From Candidatus Campbelliibacteriota bacterium (GTDB lineage: Bacteria > Patescibacteriota > Minisyncoccia > Phycocordibacterales > CSBR16-193), in the NCBI GenBank assembly GCA_007125155.1, contig SLDR01000007.1, positions 1-38,181 of the forward strand: DNA of 38,181 nucleotides. The letters run 5' to 3'. This document shows positions 1-10,101 of this stretch, one piece after another. The notes beneath the pieces are model-generated. The model saw only the letters and a program-made list of their open reading frames with translations. It was not told where the DNA came from and did not search any database. Position numbers and translations under genes: made by a program. Every line of letters starts with the position of its first letter. The stretch's first letter is position 1.

Positions 1-123
1 CCATCATACCTCGGAAACCCCGGGGTACAGAGTTCCTATCACCGCGGAAGATCAGACTACTTCCGCGACAAGCAACGAGAAGCCGAACGGCTTGCTCGCG
101 ACAGGGGCCGATCGGGATGGTGA
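1..123 (+). CDS. C-terminal fragment of a CDS entering from the left edge (…PSYLGNPGVQSSYHRGRSDYFRDKQREAERLARDRGRSGW*)
   Basis: Frame 1 is open from base 1 to TGA at 121-123 and is followed directly by a terminator hairpin on the same strand. Confidence 0.5.
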   Translation, partial: PSYLGNPGVQSSYHRGRSDYFRDKQREAERLARDRGRSGW

Positions 124-128
124 CCAGA

Positions 129-160
129 CCCCGCACTTTAAAACAGTGCGGGGTTTTTCT
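129..160 (+). terminator. Rho-independent terminator
   Basis: CCCCGCACT-ttaaaac-AGTGCGGGG stem (129-153) followed by TTTTTCTTTT. Confidence 0.85.
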
Positions 161-161
161 T

Positions 162-842
162 TTATCCAAATAGATTCTTTATGTGATCCCTAGATCTTCT
201 TATGTCCTGAAGAGTGCTTGTGGGCATCCACAGTCCGGCTTTCTCGACCCTCACCGGCAGTTTGCGCGACATCAGGTCCACCTGCTGAAGAAGCCTCATT
301 TCCCCGTTGGAAGACTGAACCATCGGAAACTTGAATATCCTCCCGTCAAGAACATAGAGTCCGCAGTCAATATATGTACCGACCATACTTCGGGGCCTCT
401 CCTGAGCCTTTAGCAGAAAACCGCCTCTTTCCTCAACAATACCGAAGCTCTCCGGCGTCTCCAGTCTTTTGACCAGTACCGCCAGATCGTGATTCAAGCA
501 TCTCTCCATATCAGACTTCAAGTACAGGTTATCCCCCATGAGGACCATGAACTTCTCATCGGTCAATATGTGCTTGCAGAATGAAAGCGCATGAGCCGTC
601 CCCATCCTCTCCTTCTGCTCAACGAAACGAACCGCCCTTCCTCCGAAGTTCTTGCCCACTTGATCTTTTATCTTAGACTTCAGGTGACCGACGACCATTA
701 TAACCTCTTTTATCTGCCCGGGTAATTGAGAAAAATTATGTTCCAGAAGTGTTTTACCGCCAACCTTTATCATACAAGCCGGCACCTCTCCCCTGGAGCT
801 TATTTTGAGTCCCTTTCCCGCCGCCAATATTACTGCTTTCAT
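162..842 (-). CDS. Sugar-phosphate nucleotidyltransferase (RmlA/GlmU-like NTP transferase)
   Basis: N-terminal MKAVILAAGKG.. motif, GTAHAL and MGDN motifs. Confidence 0.85.
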   Translation of the reverse strand: MKAVILAAGKGLKISSRGEVPACMIKVGGKTLLEHNFSQLPGQIKEVIMVVGHLKSKIKDQVGKNFGGRAVRFVEQKERMGTAHALSFCKHILTDEKFMVLMGDNLYLKSDMERCLNHDLAVLVKRLETPESFGIVEERGGFLLKAQERPRSMVGTYIDCGLYVLDGRIFKFPMVQSSNGEMRLLQQVDLMSRKLPVRVEKAGLWMPTSTLQDIRRSRDHIKNLFG

Positions 843-855
843 ATTATTTTATTTA

Positions 856-1050
856 TTAACTTCGTCTTCCGGCCAATAACCCTTTGATCCCATGAGTGGG
901 AACATCCGACAAAAAGTTATTTCCGGAAAGACGCTCACTTATCGCCGACTTTACATCCGAATTGTTCGGAGTATCCTTATCCGTCTCCGATACACCCTTC
1001 TCCGAAGATGATCGATTCACAAAAAACATCGTCTTCCAATACTGCGACAA
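856..1050 (-). CDS. Small hypothetical protein (doubtful)
   Basis: 64-aa ORF ending 14 nt before the nucleotidyltransferase start on the same strand; a competing + ORF overlaps it. Confidence 0.2.
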   Translation of the reverse strand: MSQYWKTMFFVNRSSSEKGVSETDKDTPNNSDVKSAISERLSGNNFLSDVPTHGIKGLLAGRRS

Positions 1051-1416
1051 GGTTGGTTTTTCGGATACCTCCCCGTGTATATGATCCCGATCGGATAAAG
1101 ATGGTCGAAGGGATCTCTCTCGCTGTTATCTTTTATCAAATAATACATCCCTAACGTCCTTTCGAGTGTATAAAGACACCCACTCTCCCCCGACACCGGT
1201 CTCTATATCATATCCTTTCGGTCCTCAACCGAGCTCTATAACAACCGCCGGCCGGATAACTCCATCTGCCCCGTCCGACCCTCCTGTCGGCCTCTTTAAA
1301 AAGAAGAAACATTACGTGCCTCTTTAAAAAGTACTCCGGCAACACCGAAAGTTCAATTGAAAACCTCCTTCATCAAAGACCTCATTCTTTCGTATAAAAT
1401 TATAGCATAAAAAAGA

Positions 1417-2661
1417 TCATTCGTACTGCAGTGCCTCAACCGGATCCTTACGGGCCGCCTTTCGAGCGGGATACAGACCGAATATCAACCCGACGGTTGC
1501 CGAAACGCTAACACCCAAAATGGCTGCACCGACGGGAAAAGTGAACTTCCAGTTCATACCAAAATACTCAGATAACGCATAGGAAGCCGAGAAGGAGATC
1601 AAAACACCGATCAAAATACCCAGGACACCTCCCCATAAGGTCAGAATGACCGACTCAAAAAGAAATTGCTTTAAAATATCACGACGAGTCGCTCCCAGTG
1701 CCTTACGAAGGCCGATCTCCCTGGTTCTCTCCGTAACAGAGACAAGCATTATGTTCATGATGCCGATACCGCCGACCAGAAGTGCTATGGAAACGATAAA
1801 TGCCAAGAAAGCTGTTAAAATACCCATTATATTAGAGATCTGATCCCTCAAGCTCTGCTGTGTCATTACCATAAAGTTATCCTCATCACCCTCTCCGATG
1901 TTGCGAGTCTCTCTTAAGGTCGCAATTACGTCAAACCTGACCCTGTCGACATTGGCCTCACTGTCGGCGCGAATGATGAATCTGTCAAAATCCCTGGTTC
2001 CCAATATATAAGTCTGGGCGGCCGAGTATGGGATAATGATCAGATCATCAATGTTGAACATCCCCCTCTGGCCGGTTTGGGGATATACCCCCACGATCTG
2101 AAACCGGATCTCACCGATGGTAATACTGTTCCCGATGGCGTTATGTCGACCGAAAAGCTCTTCTTCTACACGAGAACCCACCACCGCGACCCTGGCCTGA
2201 GAAAGTATATCGGTCTCGGTGAAGTTTCTTCCTTGTTCGGGACGAACATTAAAGGTCTCCCCGAAAAATTCCGCGGATGCACCCAATGTTATGGCACCCC
2301 GGTACGCGCCTTCGTGAGATCTGGCGACGGCCGGTACTATGGCTATCGGCATTATACCTTCAAGATTGGGAACGTTGGCTCGTCTCTCAAGCGCCTCAAG
2401 ATCCCGCTCGGTCAAGAGCACATCGGCGAAAAATAGATCCATCATATCCGTGCCCCCGCCTGCGGTCGGAACCACGACCACGGTACTGGCTCCCATCTGA
2501 TCTATCTCCGAAATTATTAGATCGGTGGCTCCTTGACCCATTGACATTATTGCTATGATGGACGCCACCCCGATCAAAACTCCCAGGATCGTCAAAAAAG
2601 AGCGCATCTTGTTTGACATTATGGATCCCAGTGCCGATATTGTGGTAAATTTCAAATTCAT
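1417..2661 (-). CDS. MacB-like ABC transporter permease (MacB periplasmic core + FtsX domain), copy 2
   Basis: GGIGIMNIMLVSVTERTREIGLRKALGATRRDILKQFLFESV FtsX/MacB signature; C-terminal YPARKAARKDPVEALQYE. Confidence 0.93.
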   Translation of the reverse strand: MNLKFTTISALGSIMSNKMRSFLTILGVLIGVASIIAIMSMGQGATDLIISEIDQMGASTVVVVPTAGGGTDMMDLFFADVLLTERDLEALERRANVPNLEGIMPIAIVPAVARSHEGAYRGAITLGASAEFFGETFNVRPEQGRNFTETDILSQARVAVVGSRVEEELFGRHNAIGNSITIGEIRFQIVGVYPQTGQRGMFNIDDLIIIPYSAAQTYILGTRDFDRFIIRADSEANVDRVRFDVIATLRETRNIGEGDEDNFMVMTQQSLRDQISNIMGILTAFLAFIVSIALLVGGIGIMNIMLVSVTERTREIGLRKALGATRRDILKQFLFESVILTLWGGVLGILIGVLISFSASYALSEYFGMNWKFTFPVGAAILGVSVSATVGLIFGLYPARKAARKDPVEALQYE

Positions 2662-2686
2662 AATAATTCCCTTTTAAGGTCGGTCG

Positions 2687-3928
2687 TTACTTCTCATACT
2701 GTAGCGCCTCTACAGGGTCCTTCCTCGCCGCCTTTCGAGCCGGATATAAACCGAATATCAACCCCACCAATGCCGACATTCCCACTCCCAAAACGGCCGC
2801 CTCGATTGGAAAGATGAACTCCCAATCAAAAGGCTGTGTCCGAGTCAGTGTTTCACTAACAACGAAAGATATCAGAGCTCCGAAGATGATGCCGATCACC
2901 CCTCCGATAACCGTCAAAGTTACGGATTCCCATAAGAACTGTCTCAATATGGCTCTGTTGGTCGCCCCAAGCGCCTTCCTGAGACCGATCTCTTTGGTGC
3001 GCTCCGTAACGGAAACCAGCATTATATTCATGATTCCGATACCGCCGACCAGAAGCGCTATTGACACTACAAATATCAAAAAAGCATTGAGAATGTTCAT
3101 AACATCCCCGACCATCTTTTGCATGCTCTCTTGGGTCATAACCGTGAAATCATCGTCTTCTCCGGGCTGAATGTTTCTCGACTCTCTCAATGTGGCCTTA
3201 ATATCCGCAACCGCTCGGTCAACGTTCTCGGGGCTGTCTATTTTTATATAAAACTCGTCATAATGATAGTTACCCAAAATGTAGGCTTGGGCCGTGGTGT
3301 GAGGGATCAAAATAAAATTATCCATATCAATGGGACCGACGTATCCCCTTGAAGCATAAACACCGAGAACCAAGAAACGCACATTTCCGATCATTATTCT
3401 CTCACCCACCGCCTCATTCATACCGAAAAGCTCCTCCTTTACCCGAGAGCCGATGACAGCCACTCTTTCGTTGTTATTTATGTCAACACTGCTAAAATTA
3501 ACCCCTCTTTCCGGAACCATGTTGAAGGTATCGGTAAAAAATTCCGCATTCCCGCCCATCGTCATGGCGTCCCTGTAAACCTGACCCCCGTAACTGACCG
3601 GATCGGGAACTATGACCCCCGCCATGATATCAGACAGGTTCGGAACATTGGCGGGCCTAAGAAGAGCATCAAGATCGTTTTGAGTCAAAGGTTCCACAAA
3701 GAAAAAATCAACAAAACCGGACTCCATTGTCCCGGGAGCGACAGAGACCGTGTTGGCACCCATGATGTCGATCTCACTCATTATCAAGCCGGTCGCTCCT
3801 TGACCTATCGACATAACGGCAATGATCGCCGTCACTCCGATCATTATTCCCAGCATCGTTAAAAAAGACCGGACCTTGTGGACCGCTATCGTATTAAAAG
3901 ATGAAGATATGAGGAACTTCAGTTTCAT
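2687..3928 (-). CDS. MacB-like ABC transporter permease, copy 1 (tandem paralog)
   Basis: Same FtsX signature (GGIGIMNIMLVSVTERTKEIGLRKALGATNRAILRQFLWES); clearly paralogous to 1417..2661. Confidence 0.93.
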   Translation of the reverse strand: MKLKFLISSSFNTIAVHKVRSFLTMLGIMIGVTAIIAVMSIGQGATGLIMSEIDIMGANTVSVAPGTMESGFVDFFFVEPLTQNDLDALLRPANVPNLSDIMAGVIVPDPVSYGGQVYRDAMTMGGNAEFFTDTFNMVPERGVNFSSVDINNNERVAVIGSRVKEELFGMNEAVGERIMIGNVRFLVLGVYASRGYVGPIDMDNFILIPHTTAQAYILGNYHYDEFYIKIDSPENVDRAVADIKATLRESRNIQPGEDDDFTVMTQESMQKMVGDVMNILNAFLIFVVSIALLVGGIGIMNIMLVSVTERTKEIGLRKALGATNRAILRQFLWESVTLTVIGGVIGIIFGALISFVVSETLTRTQPFDWEFIFPIEAAVLGVGMSALVGLIFGLYPARKAARKDPVEALQYEK

Positions 3929-3964
3929 AAATATCCCGAATTAGAAGAACTCCGGAGAATTCAG

Positions 3965-4660
3965 TCAAGCCAAGGACCTTTTTAACTTTTTGTCACTTTC
4001 CACTTTTCCGTCGTGTATCTTTATCTCTCTTTCTGCAAATCCGGCTGTGTACTCATCATGAGTTATCAGAATTACCGTATGACCCATTTCGTCGTGCAAA
4101 CTTCTCAAAGTTTCCATTATCTCGCCTCCGGAAAAGGAATCAAGATTTCCGGTCGGTTCATCGGCAAATATAATATCAGGATCATTCACCAAAGCACGGG
4201 CTATGGCAACCCTTTGTTTCTCACCGCCTGAGAGCTTAAGTGCCTGGTAATCCATACGATGATTCAGTCCAACGGTTTTTACCGCTTTTCTTATACTTGA
4301 ATCCCATTCCGATTCCGGACGCTTGGAATAAAGAAGTGGGAGGCGAACATTATCATATACTGTCGATCTTCCCATTAGATTAAAGGACTGAAAAACGAAT
4401 CCCATCTCCTTGTTTCTTATCCTGGCTATCTCCTCCTCGCTGTACTCGCGAAATTCCTTTCCCTGAAAACGATAATGCCCGGATGTCGGCATCGAGAGAA
4501 ATCCCAGAATGTGAAGCAATGTAGACTTGCCGGATCCGGAAGGACCTCGGATGGATGTAAACTCCCCTTTATCTATGGTAAAAGATATGTCACGCAAGAC
4601 CTCCGTGACCACATCTCCGCTTCCGAACGATTTATAAAGATTTTCTATCTCTATTAACAT
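3965..4660 (-). CDS. ABC transporter ATP-binding protein, MacB/LolD type
   Basis: Walker [10 protein letters not shown], signature [15 protein letters not shown], Walker [13 protein letters not shown]. Confidence 0.96.
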   Translation of the reverse strand: MLIEIENLYKSFGSGDVVTEVLRDISFTIDKGEFTSIRGPSGSGKSTLLHILGFLSMPTSGHYRFQGKEFREYSEEEIARIRNKEMGFVFQSFNLMGRSTVYDNVRLPLLYSKRPESEWDSSIRKAVKTVGLNHRMDYQALKLSGGEKQRVAIARALVNDPDIIFADEPTGNLDSFSGGEIMETLRSLHDEMGHTVILITHDEYTAGFAEREIKIHDGKVESDKKLKRSLA

Positions 4661-4678
4661 TAAATATCAATACCCCAT

Positions 4679-6286
4679 TCATCTCCCTTCCAGTCGTCTC
4701 AGATCGGATTCATCCGCATAAGTTATTATTCTCTCCCCAGGCTCCAGACCGGAAACTATCTCGACCCATCCGTCACTTCCCCTCAATCCTCTTTCCACAG
4801 GTCTGTAGACCAGGTGCCCTTCTTCTATCATTCTGACATGGGGCACCCCGTCCCTCTGGACCAGAGCCCTTCCGGGAACAGCTACAACATTCTCCCTTTT
4901 GGAGGTCAGAATATCGACATCGGCCGTCATTCCGACCCGGATCCTTTCGTCAGCGTCCTTGATGTCAAGACGTGTTTTAAATGTCGCAACACCTTCACGA
5001 TCGGTCGCAACCGGAGATACGTGAGTTACTTCGGCCTGAAAGTCCTCGCGAGGAAAAGCATCGAAGCGAACCCTGGCGGAATCCCCAACACTCAGATTGG
5101 CCACATCGACCTCGGGAACATTAATACTGAGGTGAGGCACATCCTCGGCGATCAGAGAAAAGATCGGGGCTCCGGGCGATACCGATTCCCCGACGGACAG
5201 ATATCTGTTATGGATATTACCTGTAATGGGAGCTCTAAGGGTGGACTTCTGCAGGTTCATTTCAGCCGCTCTCAAAGCGATCCTCGCCTGTTCGACATTC
5301 GCTTCCTGAGCTTCGATCTGCTCAGACCTGGTGCCGGCCGTTACTGACGAGAACTCCGCCAAAGCCGATTCATAAGCCATCTCCGACTCCCTTACCCTCC
5401 TTTCGGCTTCACGGACGGCTCTTTCCCTGTTCTCTTTTGCGCTTTCATATGCCTGAGTGAGCCTTGAGTATTCAGGAGAATATGGATTAGGTATCTCGAC
5501 TATCCATTCGACACCGTGATGCCGAACGAAGTTCTCGGGAAAAATTATATAAAGTCCGAGGTCTCCCAGTCTCTGAGGCGCCAAAACGGAAACCCTGCCT
5601 ACACCGTCATCTTCCAGGTCGGTTCTGTAACGAAACGAATAACCGCTTTCAGTCTGAGATCTGTAAAGAGTTATCCTGTAATCACCGAACTCCGACCCCT
5701 TAAAGGTCCCGCTTATCAAAGGAGGTTCGTAGCTGAAAAGGGTCGAATGAGCTTCGCTTAAAAGACGAGCTCTAAGATCGGTGGTCAAAAGCATCTCTTT
5801 TGTATTCCTGACCCTTGATTCCTCCGTTTCCTTGACATCGGAAAGAGCATCTTTTGCATTCTCCAAAGACGTCTCCGCCGATCTTACCCTTGTTTCCGCC
5901 GCCGCAAGATCCTCTGAAGTAAGACCTCTTTTCAGCTCATCAAGCCTCGCTTCCGCCGCCCTTAAATTGGCACGCGCTTGACCGACCTCGGTCATCCTAA
6001 GATCGGTGTTAAGACGGGCCAAAGTTTCCCCAACACTCACCGTATCACCCTCTCTGACCAGAACCTCCTCGATCGTACCGGAAACCTCAAATGACAGACT
6101 TATCTCGTCATCAACAGCCACTCTCGCGGTACCGCTTACCTCCTCGACGATATCACGCCTGACAACCTCCTCGAGATCGATATCCAAAGTGTCATCTCCG
6201 GTAACCTGCCACACAACGACCGCCGTTAATAAAAAGATCGGTATCAAAACAACGGGTTTTTTGATATAAGAAATAAACTTACTCAT
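4679..6286 (-). CDS. HlyD/MacA-family efflux periplasmic adaptor
   Basis: N-terminal TM; biotinyl-lipoyl-like halves around a coiled-coil hairpin (VSGTIEEVLVREGDTVSVGETLARL; STLRAPITGNIHNRYLSVGESV); adjacent to MacB-type genes. Confidence 0.92.
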   Translation of the reverse strand: MSKFISYIKKPVVLIPIFLLTAVVVWQVTGDDTLDIDLEEVVRRDIVEEVSGTARVAVDDEISLSFEVSGTIEEVLVREGDTVSVGETLARLNTDLRMTEVGQARANLRAAEARLDELKRGLTSEDLAAAETRVRSAETSLENAKDALSDVKETEESRVRNTKEMLLTTDLRARLLSEAHSTLFSYEPPLISGTFKGSEFGDYRITLYRSQTESGYSFRYRTDLEDDGVGRVSVLAPQRLGDLGLYIIFPENFVRHHGVEWIVEIPNPYSPEYSRLTQAYESAKENRERAVREAERRVRESEMAYESALAEFSSVTAGTRSEQIEAQEANVEQARIALRAAEMNLQKSTLRAPITGNIHNRYLSVGESVSPGAPIFSLIAEDVPHLSINVPEVDVANLSVGDSARVRFDAFPREDFQAEVTHVSPVATDREGVATFKTRLDIKDADERIRVGMTADVDILTSKRENVVAVPGRALVQRDGVPHVRMIEEGHLVYRPVERGLRGSDGWVEIVSGLEPGERIITYADESDLRRLEGR

Positions 6287-6341
6287 ACCACTTAAGTATA
6301 ACGGAACCGATTTAAAAATAAAACAAGATCAGCTGTTAAGA

Positions 6342-7448
6342 TCACCTCCTATCCTCAACCAGCTCCGGTCTCTCGCCGGTCCATATCACTCGAAACCTCT
6401 CACTTCCGATAACCTGCCCGCGGGACGTCTCCACAAGTACTCTCCATCTTCCGGAGGGAGCGTTTTCAATGAAAGAGAAACCTCGATATCCTCCGTCACG
6501 CCCGCCGACGATCGGGAATCCCACTCTGCTTCTGTCGATCCACCTTCCTTGTCCTTCATCATAATACTGCCACCTATGAACAATATCGGTCTCCAAGCGA
6601 GCCGGCGCAAAGACGGACGAGAAGAAGTAAACACGATCCCCTTGTCTGATATTGATACGATCACCGGGTGTCAATCTATCCAGAAGGCCCTTCTCTTCCA
6701 CCTTTACCCTGTAACCCATTGCGTCCCGTTCAATGTAATGCATTACCTCCGCCCCTCTTAGAGTGAGCGGGACCGGTGGGATAATGTTCGTAAAATAAAG
6801 AACATTCATAGATAAGAACATGATCCCTATTATAAGAGCCAGCGCACCACCGCTTCTCCCGACCGCCGGCAGAAAAAAGGACAGAGCGTAAAGGTAAGCT
6901 ATGATGAGCAAAAGACTCAGAAGTCCTCCTATCAAAAATATCCTGGTGCCTATTTCCTCAAGAATAAAAGGGAGAATAAGAACGGAAAGAGAAAAAGCTA
7001 TAAAGAAATAAACCCCTATCTGAACCTTCAACCAGATATAGTAACGCTTCAGTAGATCGTTGGAGAGCATCAACATGACAATGATTATCATAAAAGGCCA
7101 GCTTGCGAAAAAGGAACTTGAGAACCAATAGAATATCAATGAAGCCGAAAGCAAAGCTCCGAAGGTGTACTGAAGCACTAAAGGCGAGAAAAGTCTCAGG
7201 AATCTGAAACCCCTGTACCTGAAATATCCCTCGTTGTATAAGTGTATAAAGGCGATAACGGCACCCGAGACGATGAAGTGCATTGTCAATATCATGAAAG
7301 CCAGCCTGAAATTCACCGAACTGAAAAGGATGACATCGGTTATCACTCCAAAAAGCAACGCGCCCGGAATAAGATATCGCTCATAACGTTCGTATGTTCG
7401 ACGGAGTTTATCGAAATCGATTTTTTTAAAATAAGAAAAGGAAAACAT
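6342..7448 (-). CDS. Multi-TM protein with C-terminal DUF2914-like domain
   Basis: N-terminal hydrophobic segments; C-terminal DRVYFFSSVFAPARLETDIVHRWQYYDEGQGRW…SGRWRVLVETSRGQVIGSERFRV matches the DUF2914 pattern. Confidence 0.8.
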   Translation of the reverse strand: MFSFSYFKKIDFDKLRRTYERYERYLIPGALLFGVITDVILFSSVNFRLAFMILTMHFIVSGAVIAFIHLYNEGYFRYRGFRFLRLFSPLVLQYTFGALLSASLIFYWFSSSFFASWPFMIIIVMLMLSNDLLKRYYIWLKVQIGVYFFIAFSLSVLILPFILEEIGTRIFLIGGLLSLLLIIAYLYALSFFLPAVGRSGGALALIIGIMFLSMNVLYFTNIIPPVPLTLRGAEVMHYIERDAMGYRVKVEEKGLLDRLTPGDRINIRQGDRVYFFSSVFAPARLETDIVHRWQYYDEGQGRWIDRSRVGFPIVGGRDGGYRGFSFIENAPSGRWRVLVETSRGQVIGSERFRVIWTGERPELVEDRR

Positions 7449-7499
7449 AGCAAAAGCTATTAAAACACAAATACTTAAAAACGGGAAATAAATGATCCG

Positions 7500-8087
7500 T
7501 CAAGACGCCGGATCGAAAAGTTCTTCGATCTCCGATCTTGTTCCGGGTTCAAATCGAGCCTTCGTCATCTTCATTGTCAGATCCTTTTCAGAGAACTTCC
7601 CGCGGGTACCCAACTCCAAAAACTCATCAAGCGTCACATTTCTCAAAGATATCTTCTCTCCTCCGTCATGTTCGGGTTCCTCGGATTTTCTCAGACCTTT
7701 GGCCACAAAAGTATAAACTACCCAATCGATCTTGCTTGCGGGATGTTCGGCACTCCATAAAACGAACCTCTCCGCCTCATAACCGGTCTCTTCCATCAAC
7801 TCCCTTTTAACGGCTTCCAAAACATCCTCCCCCTCATTCACTCGACCCCCGGCCCCGCCGATCGAGAGTTCCTTTCCGGGTTGCTCCTCTTCCACCAAAA
7901 CGATCCTCCCGTCGTCAAGTACCGGAAAGACAACCACGGTATCGGGCCTTTTGACCTTCTCGAACACCCTCTCGGTGCCGTCGTACATTCTCTGCTTCCA
8001 CTGATAAACCTCGAAGATGACCCCCTTGAATACAACCTCGGCGTCTTCAGGGATCGGTTGTTTGGATCTTGGTCTGTTTATTTTCAT
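7500..8087 (-). CDS. NUDIX hydrolase (ADP-ribose pyrophosphatase-like)
   Basis: Nudix box GGRVNEGEDVLEAVKRELMEETGYEA. Confidence 0.92.
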   Translation of the reverse strand: MKINRPRSKQPIPEDAEVVFKGVIFEVYQWKQRMYDGTERVFEKVKRPDTVVVFPVLDDGRIVLVEEEQPGKELSIGGAGGRVNEGEDVLEAVKRELMEETGYEAERFVLWSAEHPASKIDWVVYTFVAKGLRKSEEPEHDGGEKISLRNVTLDEFLELGTRGKFSEKDLTMKMTKARFEPGTRSEIEELFDPAS

Positions 8088-8106
8088 ATTCGATCGAATA
8101 TTTGTT

Positions 8107-9051
8107 TTAAGGATTCCTGCCGAGCCCGGTAAGTCGGTCCAGATTGTCTAGCATTCTGATAAAACGCGGAAACCTGGCCATTGGACGGATAAAGCGAATG
8201 AATACCTGTGAACCGACCGGAATGACCAGCGCCCCTCCCGTCAAGAACCGAACAGCGACCGCGAAACCCTGAAGGGTCCTGAACACCAAAAAGAAAGGCA
8301 GTACGGCGATTATCTCGATCCAATATTTCCGGATAAAATTCTTGGTTGTCGATGTTTTAATGAACTTAAAAACCAGATCTACCACCAAAAGTCCGATGAT
8401 GATCCAATCGAAGACCTCGAGATAGGTACCGTAGGGTTCTAGAAATTCGGGGTACAGAAACTGAGAGAGTATCGAGAAAAAAAGCAAAACGAGAAAAAAA
8501 GGTACCATCCTGTCAACCGTTTGCTCAACCGCTTGCAAGAACGTCTTAGGTTCGGGCTCTTTCCTCTCTTTCTCGGTTAGGCCCAGTAATGAAAGAACCT
8601 CTTCAAGAATAAAGACGATGACCGCAAGCGATACAAAGAAAGCAACAAGCGCCATCAAGGTAACGAAGAACTCGATAAAACCATAATCTCCCAAAATGAA
8701 TCCGAAAAGATATGCCACCGAAGGCGGGTGCATCCTGTCAAAAGCCGTAAGAATGATTATCAAAGCGACCACACCCACCGCAACCTGAAGCAGGGTCATT
8801 CCTTCCGGAAGGAACCCGGTCATAACTCCGATCGCAGCCGCAGCCGTGTAACCGAAAACTATGGTTGCCGGCCGACCGGCGCGTGACCGCGACTGAAAGA
8901 CAACGATCGTTGTAGTGGCCGCCAAAGATGCAACTGCGATGCCGTGCCCTACGGCATCTTCAAATATCCCAAAGACCAGGACCATCAAACCGACCGTGGA
9001 AGCGATGAGAACTCCGGAGGTGATTGAGTTTCTTGTTATTTTGATATCCAT
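8107..9051 (-). CDS. Integral membrane protein: N-terminal HPP-like domain fused to a C-terminal voltage-sensor/ion-channel-like TM domain
   Basis: FDRMHPPSVAYLFGFILGD (HPP motif) in a 4-TM-like region; C-terminal FDWIIIGLLVVDLVFKFIKTSTTKNFIRKYWIEIIAVLPFFLVFR resembling S1-S3 of ion transport domains, then Arg/Lys-spaced helices. Confidence 0.65.
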   Translation of the reverse strand: MDIKITRNSITSGVLIASTVGLMVLVFGIFEDAVGHGIAVASLAATTTIVVFQSRSRAGRPATIVFGYTAAAAIGVMTGFLPEGMTLLQVAVGVVALIIILTAFDRMHPPSVAYLFGFILGDYGFIEFFVTLMALVAFFVSLAVIVFILEEVLSLLGLTEKERKEPEPKTFLQAVEQTVDRMVPFFLVLLFFSILSQFLYPEFLEPYGTYLEVFDWIIIGLLVVDLVFKFIKTSTTKNFIRKYWIEIIAVLPFFLVFRTLQGFAVAVRFLTGGALVIPVGSQVFIRFIRPMARFPRFIRMLDNLDRLTGLGRNP

Positions 9052-9102
9052 ACCGGAACTTCGATCGAATTAAAGGTCAGATGAACAGGCCTCCGTAATT
9101 CA

Positions 9103-10035
9103 TTATCTGTCAAAAAGATACAAGCGATATTCATCTATCTCTCTTTGATCCAGATCATAGAAATATTTCCCTCTGTTATGGACCTCGGTCGCCAGTTTAA
9201 CCCCTACGAACCTCCAGTGCCACGGCTCAAAAATATAAGAAGGGTTCCCTTCAGGGTAAGAAATAACGAATCCGTATTTATGAGCATTCTCTTTCAGCCA
9301 TGAATAAAAATCTGTATTCTCAAAACCCCACAAAGCTCCACCCAGGGCTTTCGTGCTCAGATCCACGGCGGTCCCGAGCTGGTGTTCGGAGTACCCCTGG
9401 TCGGCCGAGAAACGATTCGCTCCGTCTCCGTATATGACGGAGTACCTGGTCTTTAGCTCCATCTGTTCTTCAAAAGAACGATAGCCGGAAACGATCCTCG
9501 GATCTATACCGTCATCCTCGGCAGCTTCCAAAAGGTCCAATAAAAAAGGCCACGCTTCTTCATGAAAGTACTCTTCGTCCTTGTCGGGAGGCAAGAACCT
9601 CTCCGGTATTTCGACAAGACCCGAAGGTTGGTAATTCTCATTCAAAAAATAAACTTTGGAGTACTTCTTTAAAAGCTCAGGATCTATCTTTTCCAATCTT
9701 CTTATTGTTTCGACCTCACCGGTGACCCTCTCCAGTCTAAGCATCAAAGAATCAACATATTGCATCTCCTCTTCCAGCTGTTCTCTTAAATTGTGATTGG
9801 CCTCCATAAGATCCCTGTTCTCCCTCTGAAGTTTCGATAACTCAAACCCCAACTCCCACAATTCACTCTCATACTGAACCCTTTCCTCTTCGGCATCTAT
9901 TTTCATTGTATATATATACGATCCGGAGAATGCACCCAACGAAAACAACAGCAATAAAACGAAAAGGAGTGCCCATCTGGTCCTTTTCCGTTTTACCGCA
10001 CCTGAATCGGAAAGATTATCGGAAGGTCTATCCAT
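9103..10035 (-). CDS. D-alanyl-D-alanine carboxypeptidase, VanY/M15B family, membrane anchored with coiled coil
   Basis: YSEHQLGTAVDLS (SxHxxGxAxD) and FEPWHWRFVG motifs; N-terminal TM followed by Glu-rich coiled coil. Confidence 0.92.
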   Translation of the reverse strand: MDRPSDNLSDSGAVKRKRTRWALLFVLLLLFSLGAFSGSYIYTMKIDAEEERVQYESELWELGFELSKLQRENRDLMEANHNLREQLEEEMQYVDSLMLRLERVTGEVETIRRLEKIDPELLKKYSKVYFLNENYQPSGLVEIPERFLPPDKDEEYFHEEAWPFLLDLLEAAEDDGIDPRIVSGYRSFEEQMELKTRYSVIYGDGANRFSADQGYSEHQLGTAVDLSTKALGGALWGFENTDFYSWLKENAHKYGFVISYPEGNPSYIFEPWHWRFVGVKLATEVHNRGKYFYDLDQREIDEYRLYLFDR

Positions 10036-10101
10036 GGTGACCCAATTTTAACATAATTTCCAAGGATCTTTTAACGCCAAAAAGATAAAGGCCGGATGCT
10101 T

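Noticed and set aside
4814-5347. 177-aa + strand ORF
   Set aside because: Shadow ORF antisense to the convincing HlyD/MacA-type gene; no recognisable domain.
6386-6664. 92-aa - strand ORF
   Set aside because: Alternative frame within the DUF2914-like gene.
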